From Oscillospiraceae bacterium (GTDB taxonomy: Bacteria > Bacillota > Clostridia > Oscillospirales > Oscillospiraceae), in the NCBI GenBank assembly GCA_017465745.1, contig JAFTVM010000085.1, positions 1-63,942 on the forward strand: 63,942 bases of DNA. The letters are read 5' to 3'. The position numbers and the translations under genes were made by a program. The notes beneath the pieces are model-generated. The model was not told the origin of the DNA. It saw nothing but the letters and a program-made list of their open reading frames with translations, and did no database searches. Positions 17,992 through 26,609 of this stretch are shown in pieces. Within the stretch, counting starts at the first letter, position 1. The number at the start of each line of letters is the position of its first letter.

Positions 17992-20670
17992 TCAGATCAT
18001 CTTTCTGCGCTGTACAGCGATCATCACTGCGGCGCCGGAAGCGACCATCATCAGAATCCAGAACAGAATGCTGGAATGGTCGCCGGTCTGGACGGAGCCG
18101 TTTCCGCTGTTGCCGTCGTTGTCGCCGCCGTTACCGCCGTTGTCGCTGCCGTCATCGGGCTCGGTGGGCTCGACAGGATCAGCAGGATCGGTGGGATCAG
18201 CAGGATCGGTGGGATCGGCAGGATCGGTGGGATCGGCAGGATCGGTAGGATCGGCAGGATCGGTAGGATCGGCAGGATCGGTGGGATCGGCAGGATCGGT
18301 AGGATCGGTGGGATCGGTAGGATCGGTAGGATCGGCAGGATCGGTGGGATCGGTAGGATCAGCAGGATCGGTGGGATCGGTAGGATCAGTGGGATCGGTG
18401 GGATCGGTGGGATCGGTGGGATCGGTAGGATCGGTGGGATCGGTAGGATCGGTGGGATCAGTAGGATCGGTGCCTTCCTCTACACGGGGCTGGTCAGCAT
18501 CGGAGCTCATCAGCCACAGCTGAGTGCCGAAGTAGGGGTTTGCGGTACCCATGAACACACCGTACTCGGTGGAGCAGATGGTACGCAGGCCGTGGTTGGA
18601 GTAGTCGCCGAAGCCGTCGCGGGTGATGGCGTCGAAGTTGATGCCGTCATTGGACACCAGCAGGTCGAAGCCCTTCTCGCACTGCTGTGCGTAGTAGTTA
18701 CAGCCGAAGTAGTAAACGAAGTTATGGATGGTCTCGTCGTAAACAGCCTCATCCATGACTGCGAAGATCTCGTCCACAGCTTCGCGGACAGAAGCCTTCA
18801 GGTCATCCAGGAAGCCGGCGGGAGCAGCCTCGGGATCGGCGTACATCATTACGCCGGTCTGCTCCTGATAGTCCATCAGGAAGGTGCTGCGGCCCAGATA
18901 GGTATCCAGCATGCCGTAGATCTCTTCCTTGAAAGCCTCGTAGTCAGCCAGCATCTCGCGGTAAGCGGGAACGGGATTCTTGTCTGCGGACATGTCGGTG
19001 GCGAAGCCTGCCAGATCCTGATACAGGCCGGTGGTGAAGTCGGAGAAGAGTGTATTCTCCAGGAACCAGACCAGATAAGCGTTGTCGTGAGCCTGCAGCA
19101 CTTCCAGGAGCGCATCCTGCAGCATATCGGCACGGCCGCTGATGTCTTCGTATTCCATGTTGGCTACCTGACCGTCGGTGATCTGGGTGAACTGATAGGT
19201 CAGCGTGGAGGTGTCGTAGGTACCGATGTACAGTTCGTCGTTATGGACGCCGTAACGCCAGACGTACTGGTTGGAGTTGTTGCCCAGGCCTGCGCCCAGG
19301 TTGCCGATGGGGCCGTTGGGGAAGTTGGGGTTATCGTTCTTGCCGCCGATCTGCTGGAAGTTCTCGTTGGCATCCATCCGGTACAGATAGATGGAGTGAT
19401 CCAGGTCGTTGTACAGCAGCTCGAAGTCGCCGGAGGTGGGGATTGCAGCCAGGTCCAGCATGGGATCGTTGTAGGTGCCCAGGTACAGATGGTCGTCATA
19501 GACCCACATGTTGCAGGACATGGAGTAATCGATGCCCAGACCGAAGCCATAACCGCTGGTGCCGTGGTCACCGATGACCTGGGTCCAGGAGAAGTTGCCG
19601 GAGGCGTCCTTCTCGCCGCGGTACATGGCAAAGCCCTGCTTGTTGATCTGGCCGTCGACAGCCTTATCGGTGACGACAGTGACGTACAGGTAGCCGTTGT
19701 ACTCGATGATGTCCCAGATGCCGCCGCCATTCAGGCCGTCGGTGGTCATGATTGCGGGCAGGCCGTCGAAGTCGTCCTGGTCAGCGATAACGCGCCACTC
19801 GTCCAGGCCGGCGCTGGGATCGGAACTGGCGACAATGATGCCGCCGGGAGTGCCGTTTCCGTCATAGTTGTCGGTAGCCAGGCACATCAGGATCTCGCCT
19901 TCGTAAACCAGCAGGCCGTGGACACCGCAGGAAACACCGCGGGTCTTGTTGACGTTGTAGTAGACGATATTGGCTTCGTTGGTAGCGGGGTCAATTTCCA
20001 CCAGGGTAGCGGTGGGGTTGCCCATGCCGGCGAAATACAGCTTGCCGTTGAATTCGAAAGCCATACGGTAACCGGACAGGTAGTTCTTGGTGGCCAGATA
20101 GGGAGAGTAGCCGGGGAAGATGTCGGGGTACTGGCTCCAGATATCACGCTCGCAGAAGACAACCTCGGCTTCGCCGGTGATCTTGTTGACAGCGATGATG
20201 ATGGGGCGCCAGTCGTTCATGCCGGTCTCGTCGAAGGTGTCCACGCCGAACATGACTTCCACGATATCGGTGGCAACCCGGTTGCCGTCGATTTCGCTGC
20301 CCAGGATACCCTGGTTCTGGAAATTCTTGATGGCAGTGGTCAGGTTGTTGTGGAAGATGTAGAAGGTGGAGTTGTAGCAGGTGCCGATGTAGACATAGTC
20401 ACCGGACTCGGCCATGGACCAGGAATAGCTGTTGCCCCGGTCCTGATCCGCGCCGGTCAGGATTGCGTCGACCTCGCCGGAACCCAGAGTGGGATGGGAG
20501 ATCTTTTCGACGGTGTAGCCGCCGTTGGAGTGGATGCCCTGCTCGAAGGGCGTGTAGCTGATATTGCCGTCCTCATCACGGGTGATTCCGTTATAGGCGG
20601 AAGCGCCGATGACGCAGGTGAACATCAGGCACACAACCATAAACAGAGCAGCAAGTCTCTTGGTGGTCAT
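17992..20670 (-). CDS. Large surface protein with propeller-like repeats and Asp-Pro-Thr stalk
   Basis: 892 residues from ATG 20670 (GAGGAG upstream). A signal peptide (ends near ASAY) leads a large domain with recurring blade-like motifs such as YVYIGT, YLYVTV, DHLYLGTY and DELYIGTY, suggestive of a beta-propeller. Near residue 790 begins a stalk of about 33 D-P-T or D-P-A triplets, then a Gly/Asn/Asp-rich linker, VQTGD, a hydrophobic helix and a final RRKMI tail. The tail resembles a degenerate sortase signal, so wall or membrane anchoring is likely. No catalytic motif is recognised. It has its own promoter and is monocistronic. Function unknown; adhesion or ligand binding is possible. Confidence 0.75.
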   Translation of the reverse strand: MTTKRLAALFMVVCLMFTCVIGASAYNGITRDEDGNISYTPFEQGIHSNGGYTVEKISHPTLGSGEVDAILTGADQDRGNSYSWSMAESGDYVYIGTCYNSTFYIFHNNLTTAIKNFQNQGILGSEIDGNRVATDIVEVMFGVDTFDETGMNDWRPIIIAVNKITGEAEVVFCERDIWSQYPDIFPGYSPYLATKNYLSGYRMAFEFNGKLYFAGMGNPTATLVEIDPATNEANIVYYNVNKTRGVSCGVHGLLVYEGEILMCLATDNYDGNGTPGGIIVASSDPSAGLDEWRVIADQDDFDGLPAIMTTDGLNGGGIWDIIEYNGYLYVTVVTDKAVDGQINKQGFAMYRGEKDASGNFSWTQVIGDHGTSGYGFGLGIDYSMSCNMWVYDDHLYLGTYNDPMLDLAAIPTSGDFELLYNDLDHSIYLYRMDANENFQQIGGKNDNPNFPNGPIGNLGAGLGNNSNQYVWRYGVHNDELYIGTYDTSTLTYQFTQITDGQVANMEYEDISGRADMLQDALLEVLQAHDNAYLVWFLENTLFSDFTTGLYQDLAGFATDMSADKNPVPAYREMLADYEAFKEEIYGMLDTYLGRSTFLMDYQEQTGVMMYADPEAAPAGFLDDLKASVREAVDEIFAVMDEAVYDETIHNFVYYFGCNYYAQQCEKGFDLLVSNDGINFDAITRDGFGDYSNHGLRTICSTEYGVFMGTANPYFGTQLWLMSSDADQPRVEEGTDPTDPTDPTDPTDPTDPTDPTDPTDPTDPTDPTDPADPTDPTDPADPTDPTDPTDPTDPADPTDPADPTDPADPTDPADPTDPADPTDPADPTDPADPVEPTEPDDGSDNGGNGGDNDGNSGNGSVQTGDHSSILFWILMMVASGAAVMIAVQRRKMI
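18176..18471. repeat. Tandem nine-base repeat coding the Asp-Pro-Thr/Ala stalk
   Basis: About 33 copies of a nine-base unit (plus strand GGATCGGTG/A, with GCA variants). Units differ by single bases, so copy number can change by slippage or recombination in whole codons. It keeps long frames open on both strands, which explains apparent antisense ORFs here. Confidence 0.95.
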
Positions 20671-20769
20671 TCTGTTCTCCTCACATTCTTTCAGATATAG
20701 ATGATCCGGAATCTGAGAACGCATGGACGGCGGAAACCGCGCATACTCCCCATATTCCATTCTGAACAT

Positions 20770-20798
20770 AGGATACATGATAAAGTTGAAAAAGTCAA
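20770..20798 (-). promoter_or_regulatory. Promoter of the surface-protein gene
   Basis: Minus strand TTGACT, 17-base spacer, TATCCT. A GTTGA-n5-TCAAC inverted repeat at the -35 could be an operator. The leader would be about 90 bases. Confidence 0.5.
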
Positions 20799-20990
20799 CG
20801 GATTTGGAGAAAAAATCTTCCAAAACAAGGGGTGTTTTTTGGTGAAATCTAATCGAAATTTTGATCATTCAACGTTTGACGTGTTTCGCGCTTCCGGCAG
20901 TCCCGTGTCCCTGTTGACGGCGACAGACCCTCAAAGCTGTCTGAGGACGGAAGCGGCAGCGCCGGGGCGCCGGGTTGTACTGATGCGGTA

Positions 20991-21042
20991 AAAATCCATA
21001 TCACGATATATGAGATTGTCCACACCGTCGTATATGGATTTT
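20991..21042. other. Long imperfect stem-loop in the 20671-21249 intergenic region
   Basis: An 11-bp stem (20991-21001 with 21032-21042) followed inward by a 4-bp ACGA/TCGT stem and a 22-base loop. It lies between divergent transcription units and is far from both starts. I see no gene in 20799-21181; the remainder is unstructured to my eye. Confidence 0.4.
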
Positions 21043-21181
21043 ATGTGCATCTCGTCTTAAGAAGTGCTGCCTTCGAAGTGCTGCGTTCCTGTTTTATAGT
21101 TGTACGCCCGGGCTGACTCCGGCTGGCTGAAAAAAGACATTTATTTTTGGTCATTAATGCCAATAATCTGAAAGGAAATGA

Positions 21182-21210
21182 TTGACTTTTGTTTAACATA
21201 TTGATATAAT
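21182..21210 (+). promoter_or_regulatory. Promoter of the AtuA-like/importer operon
   Basis: TTGACT (21182-21187), 17-base spacer and a perfect TATAAT (21205-21210). Transcription would start near 21217, inside the palindrome that follows. Confidence 0.75.
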
Positions 21211-21212
21211 CC

Positions 21213-21227
21213 AATTGTTCAACAATT
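21213..21227. promoter_or_regulatory. 15-base palindrome at the transcription start, likely repressor operator
   Basis: AATTGTT-C-AACAATT is a perfect inverted repeat just downstream of the -10 box. Size and TTGT/ACAA arms fit FadR-subfamily GntR operators. The GntR gene at 31875 near the end of this cluster is the obvious candidate to bind it; that link is inferred. Confidence 0.6.
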
Positions 21228-21249
21228 AAAAGGAAAGAAGGGAGCGTTC

Positions 21250-22617
21250 ATGCGTAACCAATTGAAAATTCTTTCTCCCTGTGGAATCCTGGGTTATGGA
21301 TTTCCGCAGGAATCCTTCGTGCGTGGTATTGCACAGCATCCGGATGCCATTGTGGTGGATGCCGGCTCTACCGATGCCGGCCCCCATAAGCTGGGTGCTG
21401 GTGTAGCCATCGTCAGCCGTATGGCAATGTATCAGGACCTGAAAATGTTCGTTGACTATGGTGTCAAGGCAGGTATCCCGGTGGTGATCGGCTCCGCTGG
21501 CGGCGCCGGTGCGGATGTTCATGTCCGCTGGACGCTGGATATCCTCAACGACGTCCTGAAGGATGCCGGCGTCACTGCCAAGGTGGCCATCGTCCATGCG
21601 GATATCCCCCACGCGGCAGTCATGGGGGCAGTGGAGGATGGGCGTATCCTGTCCATGGGTGCCAACATTCCGATGCTGGACCAGCAGATCGTAGATGCCA
21701 CCGGCGATATCGTGGCCCAGATGGGCCATGAGCCCATCGTCCGCGCTCTGGACACCGGTGCGGATATCATCGTGGCCGGCCGGGCCTATGATCCCTCCAG
21801 CTTTGCCGCCGTGTGCATCCGCCGGGGCTTCGATCCCGGTCTTGCCTACCACATGGGCAAGGTCCTGGAGTGCGGCGCCCTGTGTGCCGAGCCAGGCACC
21901 ACCAAGGACTGCATCATGGGCACCATCTACGACGATCATTTCGTGGTGGAGGCCCTGAACCCCATCCGCCGCTGCACCGTCACCACGGTTGCGGCCCACA
22001 CCTTCTACGAGAAGGAGAACCCCTGCGTGCTCCATGGCCCCGGCTTTACCCTGGATCTGACGGCCTGCCGGTTCGAGCAGGTCTCCGACCGGGCGGTGGC
22101 TGTCTACGGAAGCCGCTATGAGAAGGCCCCGACCTACAACATCAAGCTCGAAGGCGCCAGCCGGGTGGCCTACCGGACCTTCGTGGTGGCCGGTATCCGG
22201 GATCCGCTGCTGATCTCCCAGCTGGAGGAAGTGGAGGAGCTGGTCAAGCAGAGCGTCCGCACCCAGCTGCGCCAACTGGATCCCGACAGCTACCAGATGA
22301 ATTTCCTCAACTACGGCATCGACGGCATCATGGGCTCCACCGAGCCGGACCGAAGCCCGGGGCATGAGGTCTGCGTCATGTTTGAGGCCCTGGCCGAGAC
22401 CCAGGAGATCGCCAATACGGTCTGCTCCTCCATGCGCTCGACCCTGCTGCACTACGGCTACGAGGGCAGAAAGTCCACCGCCGGCAATCTGGCATTCCCC
22501 TTCGCACCCAGCGACGTGCCCTTCGGCCCGGTCTACCGTTTCTCCGTCTACCACCTGATGCAGATCCCTGATCCTCTGGAGCTGTTCCCGGTGGAATGCG
22601 TACAAATGCCGAGGTGA
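21250..22617 (+). CDS. AtuA-like DUF1446 family protein
   Basis: 455 residues. The opening (GYGFPQESF, DAGSTDAGPHKLG, GSAGGAGAD) and ADIIVAGRAYDPS are typical of the DUF1446/AtuA-like family, named from the Pseudomonas acyclic terpene utilisation cluster. Their reaction is not established. No signal peptide, so cytoplasmic. GGGAG precedes the ATG. It is the first gene of the cluster, behind a strong promoter and palindrome, with the DUF4387 gene 4 bases downstream, a pairing I know from other genomes. It probably acts on the imported compound or a derivative. Confidence 0.82.
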   Translation: MRNQLKILSPCGILGYGFPQESFVRGIAQHPDAIVVDAGSTDAGPHKLGAGVAIVSRMAMYQDLKMFVDYGVKAGIPVVIGSAGGAGADVHVRWTLDILNDVLKDAGVTAKVAIVHADIPHAAVMGAVEDGRILSMGANIPMLDQQIVDATGDIVAQMGHEPIVRALDTGADIIVAGRAYDPSSFAAVCIRRGFDPGLAYHMGKVLECGALCAEPGTTKDCIMGTIYDDHFVVEALNPIRRCTVTTVAAHTFYEKENPCVLHGPGFTLDLTACRFEQVSDRAVAVYGSRYEKAPTYNIKLEGASRVAYRTFVVAGIRDPLLISQLEEVEELVKQSVRTQLRQLDPDSYQMNFLNYGIDGIMGSTEPDRSPGHEVCVMFEALAETQEIANTVCSSMRSTLLHYGYEGRKSTAGNLAFPFAPSDVPFGPVYRFSVYHLMQIPDPLELFPVECVQMPR

Positions 22618-22621
22618 GAAC

Positions 22622-22948
22622 ATGAAAACACTCTACGACATCGCCAAGGTCATCCGCAGCAAGAATGCGGGACCCTTTTCCATCACCCTGGACGTCCTGT
22701 TCGATGACGCACAGACCTACCGGAAGGTGAAGGAAGCCAATCTCATCAACAAACCGCTTATCGCAAAGCTCTACCAGATCCCCGAAGACAGCATTACGGA
22801 GCTGGTCTACTTCGACCAGGCCTACGGCATCAAGGTAACCTACGACCGCAAGATTTCCTCCGGCACCATCGGAGATCGGGACGTGTACGGCGCTCAGCAG
22901 CATGCCCCTCTGATGCTCCTGCCGGTGGACGATGTGGTCTGCGGATAA
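22622..22948 (+). CDS. DUF4387 family protein
   Basis: 108 residues, close to the usual length of DUF4387 proteins. Recognisable parts are IAKVIRSKNAGP, LDVLFDD and DVYGAQQHAPL. In AtuA-related loci this small protein accompanies the DUF1446 protein and may be its second subunit. It begins 4 bases after that gene stops (GAGGTGAGAAC ribosome site spans the junction). Function unknown. Confidence 0.8.
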   Translation: MKTLYDIAKVIRSKNAGPFSITLDVLFDDAQTYRKVKEANLINKPLIAKLYQIPEDSITELVYFDQAYGIKVTYDRKISSGTIGDRDVYGAQQHAPLMLLPVDDVVCG

Positions 22949-22968
22949 ATAAAAGGAGATGAGAAAAC

Positions 22969-23919
22969 ATGAGTGCACCCCCGAAAAATGCTGCAGCCCC
23001 GGGTAAAACCGGCAGGCTGCTGCGCAAGGCCTACAGTCAGCGCGTATTGTTCCTGATGGTCATTCCCTGCATCATCCTGGTGGCAATCTTCTACTGCGGC
23101 CCCATGTATGGCTGGCTGATGGCTTTCGTCAACTACAAGCCGAAGCTGGGCGTCTTCGGCAGCGAGTTCGTCGGTCTGAAGTATTTCAGGCAGTTCTTCA
23201 ACGATCCCGCCATTGGACGGATCCTGCGCAATACCGTGGCCATGAGCGGCATGAACATCATTGCCCACAGCATCCTGCCCCTGCTGCTGGCGCTGATGAT
23301 CAACGAGGTTGGCAACAAGTATTTCAAGAGCGCGGTGCAGACCCTGACGTATCTGCCCCACTTTATTTCCTTTGTTGTCGTCTCCAACATCTTCCTGGAG
23401 CTGATGGGCACGGAAGGCCCCCTGAACCAGGCGCTGCTGAACATGAACATGACCGAGGCCGCCATTAAGTTCTGGCAGGAGCCTTCCTGGTTCTGGCTGC
23501 TGGTCACCATCATCCGTGCCTGGAAGGAAGTGGGCTGGGACGCCATCCTCTACCTGTCCGCCCTGGCCGCCATCGACACCACCCAGTATGAAGCCGCTGC
23601 CATCGACGGCTGCGGCCGGTTCCGCCGGATCTGGTATGTGACCATCCCCGGCCTGATGCCCACCGTGGTGACGCTGTGGGTGCTGAACATGTCCGGTATC
23701 TTCGCCGCCAGCTTCGACGCTTCCTACATGCTGGGCAACGCCATCACCTCCGATGTGGCAGAGGTCATCGAGACCTACGTCTACGACATCGCGCTGGCCA
23801 ATGGCAGCCAGTATTCCTACTCCACGGCCATCAGCCTGCTGCAGACCGTAATTGGCTTTATCATGGTGTGGCTGACCAACAAGCTGTCGCAGAAGACGAC
23901 AGAATATTCTTTGTGGTAA
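22969..23919 (+). CDS. ABC importer permease, LplB type (second system)
   Basis: 316 residues with six membrane helices, the LplB-type start (RVLFLMVIPC, CGPMYGWLMAF) and an EAA loop (EAAAIDGCG). AAAAGGAG lies before the ATG. It is paralogous to the permease at 8491 but clearly diverged, so it should serve a different solute. No ATPase gene is present in the cluster. Confidence 0.92.
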   Translation: MSAPPKNAAAPGKTGRLLRKAYSQRVLFLMVIPCIILVAIFYCGPMYGWLMAFVNYKPKLGVFGSEFVGLKYFRQFFNDPAIGRILRNTVAMSGMNIIAHSILPLLLALMINEVGNKYFKSAVQTLTYLPHFISFVVVSNIFLELMGTEGPLNQALLNMNMTEAAIKFWQEPSWFWLLVTIIRAWKEVGWDAILYLSALAAIDTTQYEAAAIDGCGRFRRIWYVTIPGLMPTVVTLWVLNMSGIFAASFDASYMLGNAITSDVAEVIETYVYDIALANGSQYSYSTAISLLQTVIGFIMVWLTNKLSQKTTEYSLW

Positions 23920-23932
23920 GGAGGTCCGTGCA

Positions 23933-24847
23933 ATGGCAAGAAAAAATATGGGTATCCGCAAGGGCCCCGGCGAGATCGCCTTTGAGATCGTAAACTATAC
24001 CATCCTGGCGGTGGTCGCCGTTTCCATGCTGTACCCCTTCATCTATGTTCTGGCGATCTCCCTGAACGACGCCAACGACAGTCAGCTGGGCGGTATCTGG
24101 CTGTATCCCCGGGTGCTGTCCTTCGAGAGCTACAAGATCATCTTCAGCGATCCCTCCCTGCTGCAGGCCCTGGGCATCAGCGTGGCCCGTACCGTCATCG
24201 GTACCGTGCTGACGGTGATCGGCTGCTCCATGTTCGCCTATGTGTTTACCCGCAACGAGTTCGTGCTGTATAAGCCGCTGAAGGGTTTCTTCTTCTTCTG
24301 CATGTTCTTCGGCGGCGGCGGCCTGATCCCCACCTACATGCTGTATCTGGATCTGGGCCTGTACAACAGCTTCTGGGTATATGTCATCCCGACGATCATC
24401 AACCTGTGGTATGTCACCCTGTTCCGCACCTATTTCCGCTCCATCCCCGGCGAGCTGCTGGAGGCCGCCCGGATCGACGGCGCCGGTGAATTCCAGGTGT
24501 ATCTGCGGGTGCTGATGCCTGTATCCAAGCCCATCATCGCCACCATCACCCTGTTCTCCGCCGTGGCCCAGTGGAACTCCTACCGGGATACCCTGTACTA
24601 CACCACCGACAAGAATCTGCGCTCCCTGCAGTACATCGTCATGGAGATCATCAAGAAGGCTGAGGGCAGCCACATGATCGACCGCAAGGAAATGATGGAG
24701 ATGTTCCACGGCGACGCTTCCACCGCCGACCCCGTTTCCCTGCGCATGGCCATCACCATCTGCACCGTGCTGCCCATCATCATGGTGTATCCGTTCCTGC
24801 AGAAGCATTTCATGAAGGGCATGATGGTTGGCTCCATGAAGGGCTGA
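23933..24847 (+). CDS. ABC importer permease, LplC type (second system)
   Basis: 304 residues, six membrane helices, MFFGGGGLIPTYM and EAA loop EAARIDGAG. Starts 13 bases after the first permease with AAGGAGG. Partner of the LplB-type permease. Confidence 0.92.
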   Translation: MARKNMGIRKGPGEIAFEIVNYTILAVVAVSMLYPFIYVLAISLNDANDSQLGGIWLYPRVLSFESYKIIFSDPSLLQALGISVARTVIGTVLTVIGCSMFAYVFTRNEFVLYKPLKGFFFFCMFFGGGGLIPTYMLYLDLGLYNSFWVYVIPTIINLWYVTLFRTYFRSIPGELLEAARIDGAGEFQVYLRVLMPVSKPIIATITLFSAVAQWNSYRDTLYYTTDKNLRSLQYIVMEIIKKAEGSHMIDRKEMMEMFHGDASTADPVSLRMAITICTVLPIIMVYPFLQKHFMKGMMVGSMKG

Positions 24848-24874
24848 TCCGCCATATCCGAAGGAGGAAAAACA

Positions 24875-26599
24875 ATGAAACACACACTGAAAACCCTGCT
24901 GTGCCTGACGCTGGTGCTGGCAACCCTGCTGTCCATGACCGCCTGCGGCGGCCGCGGCGGCAGCGCGGTCGAGGAAGTGACCTACGCCGGTCAGGAAGAT
25001 ATGACATTTGAAGAGCTGCTGGAGCTGGACCGCCAGAACCCCATCACCATCCAGATCTATGTGGCTGACATGACCGATATTCCTGCCTCCGATTCTGCCG
25101 TTCTCCAGGCCATTGCCGAGCGGACCGGCACCACCATCGAGCTGGTGGGCATCGAGTCCGACCGCCTGCAGATGCTGCTGGCTTCCAGCGAATATCCCGA
25201 CGTCATGGTCATGAACCGCAACGCCACCTTCTATGATTATCTGGAGTCCGGCGACCTGGCCGACCTGGCCCCCCTGCTGCAGCAGTGGGCCCCCACCGTC
25301 TGGGAAATGAACGGCGAGATGATCGACCTGTTCACCAATGCCGACGGCGAGCTGCTGTACCTGACCGAGAACAACGACCTGCTGCGCCCCGGTGAGAAGC
25401 ATCCCGAAGACGCCACCGATCCCAACCGTGCCCAGGACGAGCTGCCCTGGCACTCCACCATCTATGTCCAGTACCCCATGGTCAAGGAGATCTACGGCAA
25501 GGCCATCACCACCTTCGATGAGTACGTGGAAGCCCTGGACGCCTTCATGGCAGAATACGGCGACAACGAGAAGATGTACGCCATCAGCTACGACAAGGAT
25601 TCCGCCGGCGATATCCTGTGGGCCGGCCTGTCCATGTATGGCTACAAGTGCATGTACAAGGGCGGTCTGTACGTCACCAAGGACGGCGAGAACTATTCCT
25701 ACGGCTTCAAGACCCCCGAAGCCAAGGAATGGCTGATGTTCCTGAACCGGCTGTACCGGGAGGGCTACATCTACACCGACGCTTCCGTCCAGTCCTATGA
25801 CCAGTTCAGCCGCCAGATGAACCGCTGCAACGTGTTCTCCTTCATCGGCAACTACTACGCCATCTACGAGACCAACAAGACCCTGGCTGCCAACAATATC
25901 ACCGACTGCTACATCCCCCAGAAGGTCATGGCCGACGGCGTTGAGCAGGTCTACCAGTACAATTCCGCCTACACCGGCGCCGGCGCTTTCATGATCATGG
26001 ATTCCAGTCCCAACAAGGCCCGGATCTGCCGCCTGCTGGAGTACCTGTACTCCGACGAGGGCTCCATCCTCCACGGCTGGGGCATCGAGGGCGAGGACTA
26101 TGTGGTTGACGCCAACGGCATCCGCGACATCACCAAGGAAGTGGCCGACCAGAAGGCCAACGAGGATTACGACCTGACCCGCGGTATCCGCTCCCTGTAC
26201 TCTGTCATCAACCTGCCCACCTACACCACCGACGGCCAGCCCGCGTTCGCCCGCTACGCTCCCTACTACAGCAGCGAGGGCGGCATCACCGCCAGCGACG
26301 CCATCATCCGGGAGGATCCCGTATACAACTGGCACGAGGACTGGAAGGGTACATTCTACTCCGACCTGTCCGAGATGGATATCGTCATCGCCTCCGGCAC
26401 CGACGCTGCCATTGCCAGCGCACAGTGCGCCTCCCTGATCAAGGATAAGATCAACAAGCTGATCATGGCTGCCACCGCTGAGGAAGCCGAAGCGATCTAC
26501 GAGGAAGCGCTGAAGGAATTTGAGGCTTACGGCATCTCCGCCTGGGAAGAGGAGATCAACAGACAGATCCACGAGAAGCGTGAAAAGCTGGGTCAGTAA
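24875..26599 (+). CDS. Extracellular solute-binding lipoprotein (second system)
   Basis: 574 residues with signal peptide and lipobox SMTAC. Large LplA-type binding protein, longer than its counterpart at 10386, with an acidic surface. AAGGAGG precedes the ATG. It delivers the unknown solute to the permeases upstream in the same operon. The C-terminal helix is rich in Glu/Lys. Confidence 0.9.
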   Translation: MKHTLKTLLCLTLVLATLLSMTACGGRGGSAVEEVTYAGQEDMTFEELLELDRQNPITIQIYVADMTDIPASDSAVLQAIAERTGTTIELVGIESDRLQMLLASSEYPDVMVMNRNATFYDYLESGDLADLAPLLQQWAPTVWEMNGEMIDLFTNADGELLYLTENNDLLRPGEKHPEDATDPNRAQDELPWHSTIYVQYPMVKEIYGKAITTFDEYVEALDAFMAEYGDNEKMYAISYDKDSAGDILWAGLSMYGYKCMYKGGLYVTKDGENYSYGFKTPEAKEWLMFLNRLYREGYIYTDASVQSYDQFSRQMNRCNVFSFIGNYYAIYETNKTLAANNITDCYIPQKVMADGVEQVYQYNSAYTGAGAFMIMDSSPNKARICRLLEYLYSDEGSILHGWGIEGEDYVVDANGIRDITKEVADQKANEDYDLTRGIRSLYSVINLPTYTTDGQPAFARYAPYYSSEGGITASDAIIREDPVYNWHEDWKGTFYSDLSEMDIVIASGTDAAIASAQCASLIKDKINKLIMAATAEEAEAIYEEALKEFEAYGISAWEEEINRQIHEKREKLGQ

Positions 26600-26609
26600 G
26601 GAGGCTGCC

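Noticed and set aside
18176-18471. Tandem repeats as a possible CRISPR array
   Set aside because: Units are nine bases without unique spacers and encode an Asp-Pro-Thr stalk in the gene frame.
17587-20700. Plus-strand frame with Gly/Ile repeats opposite the surface protein
   Set aside because: It exists only because the nine-base repeat keeps all frames open; the minus frame has signal peptide and anchor.
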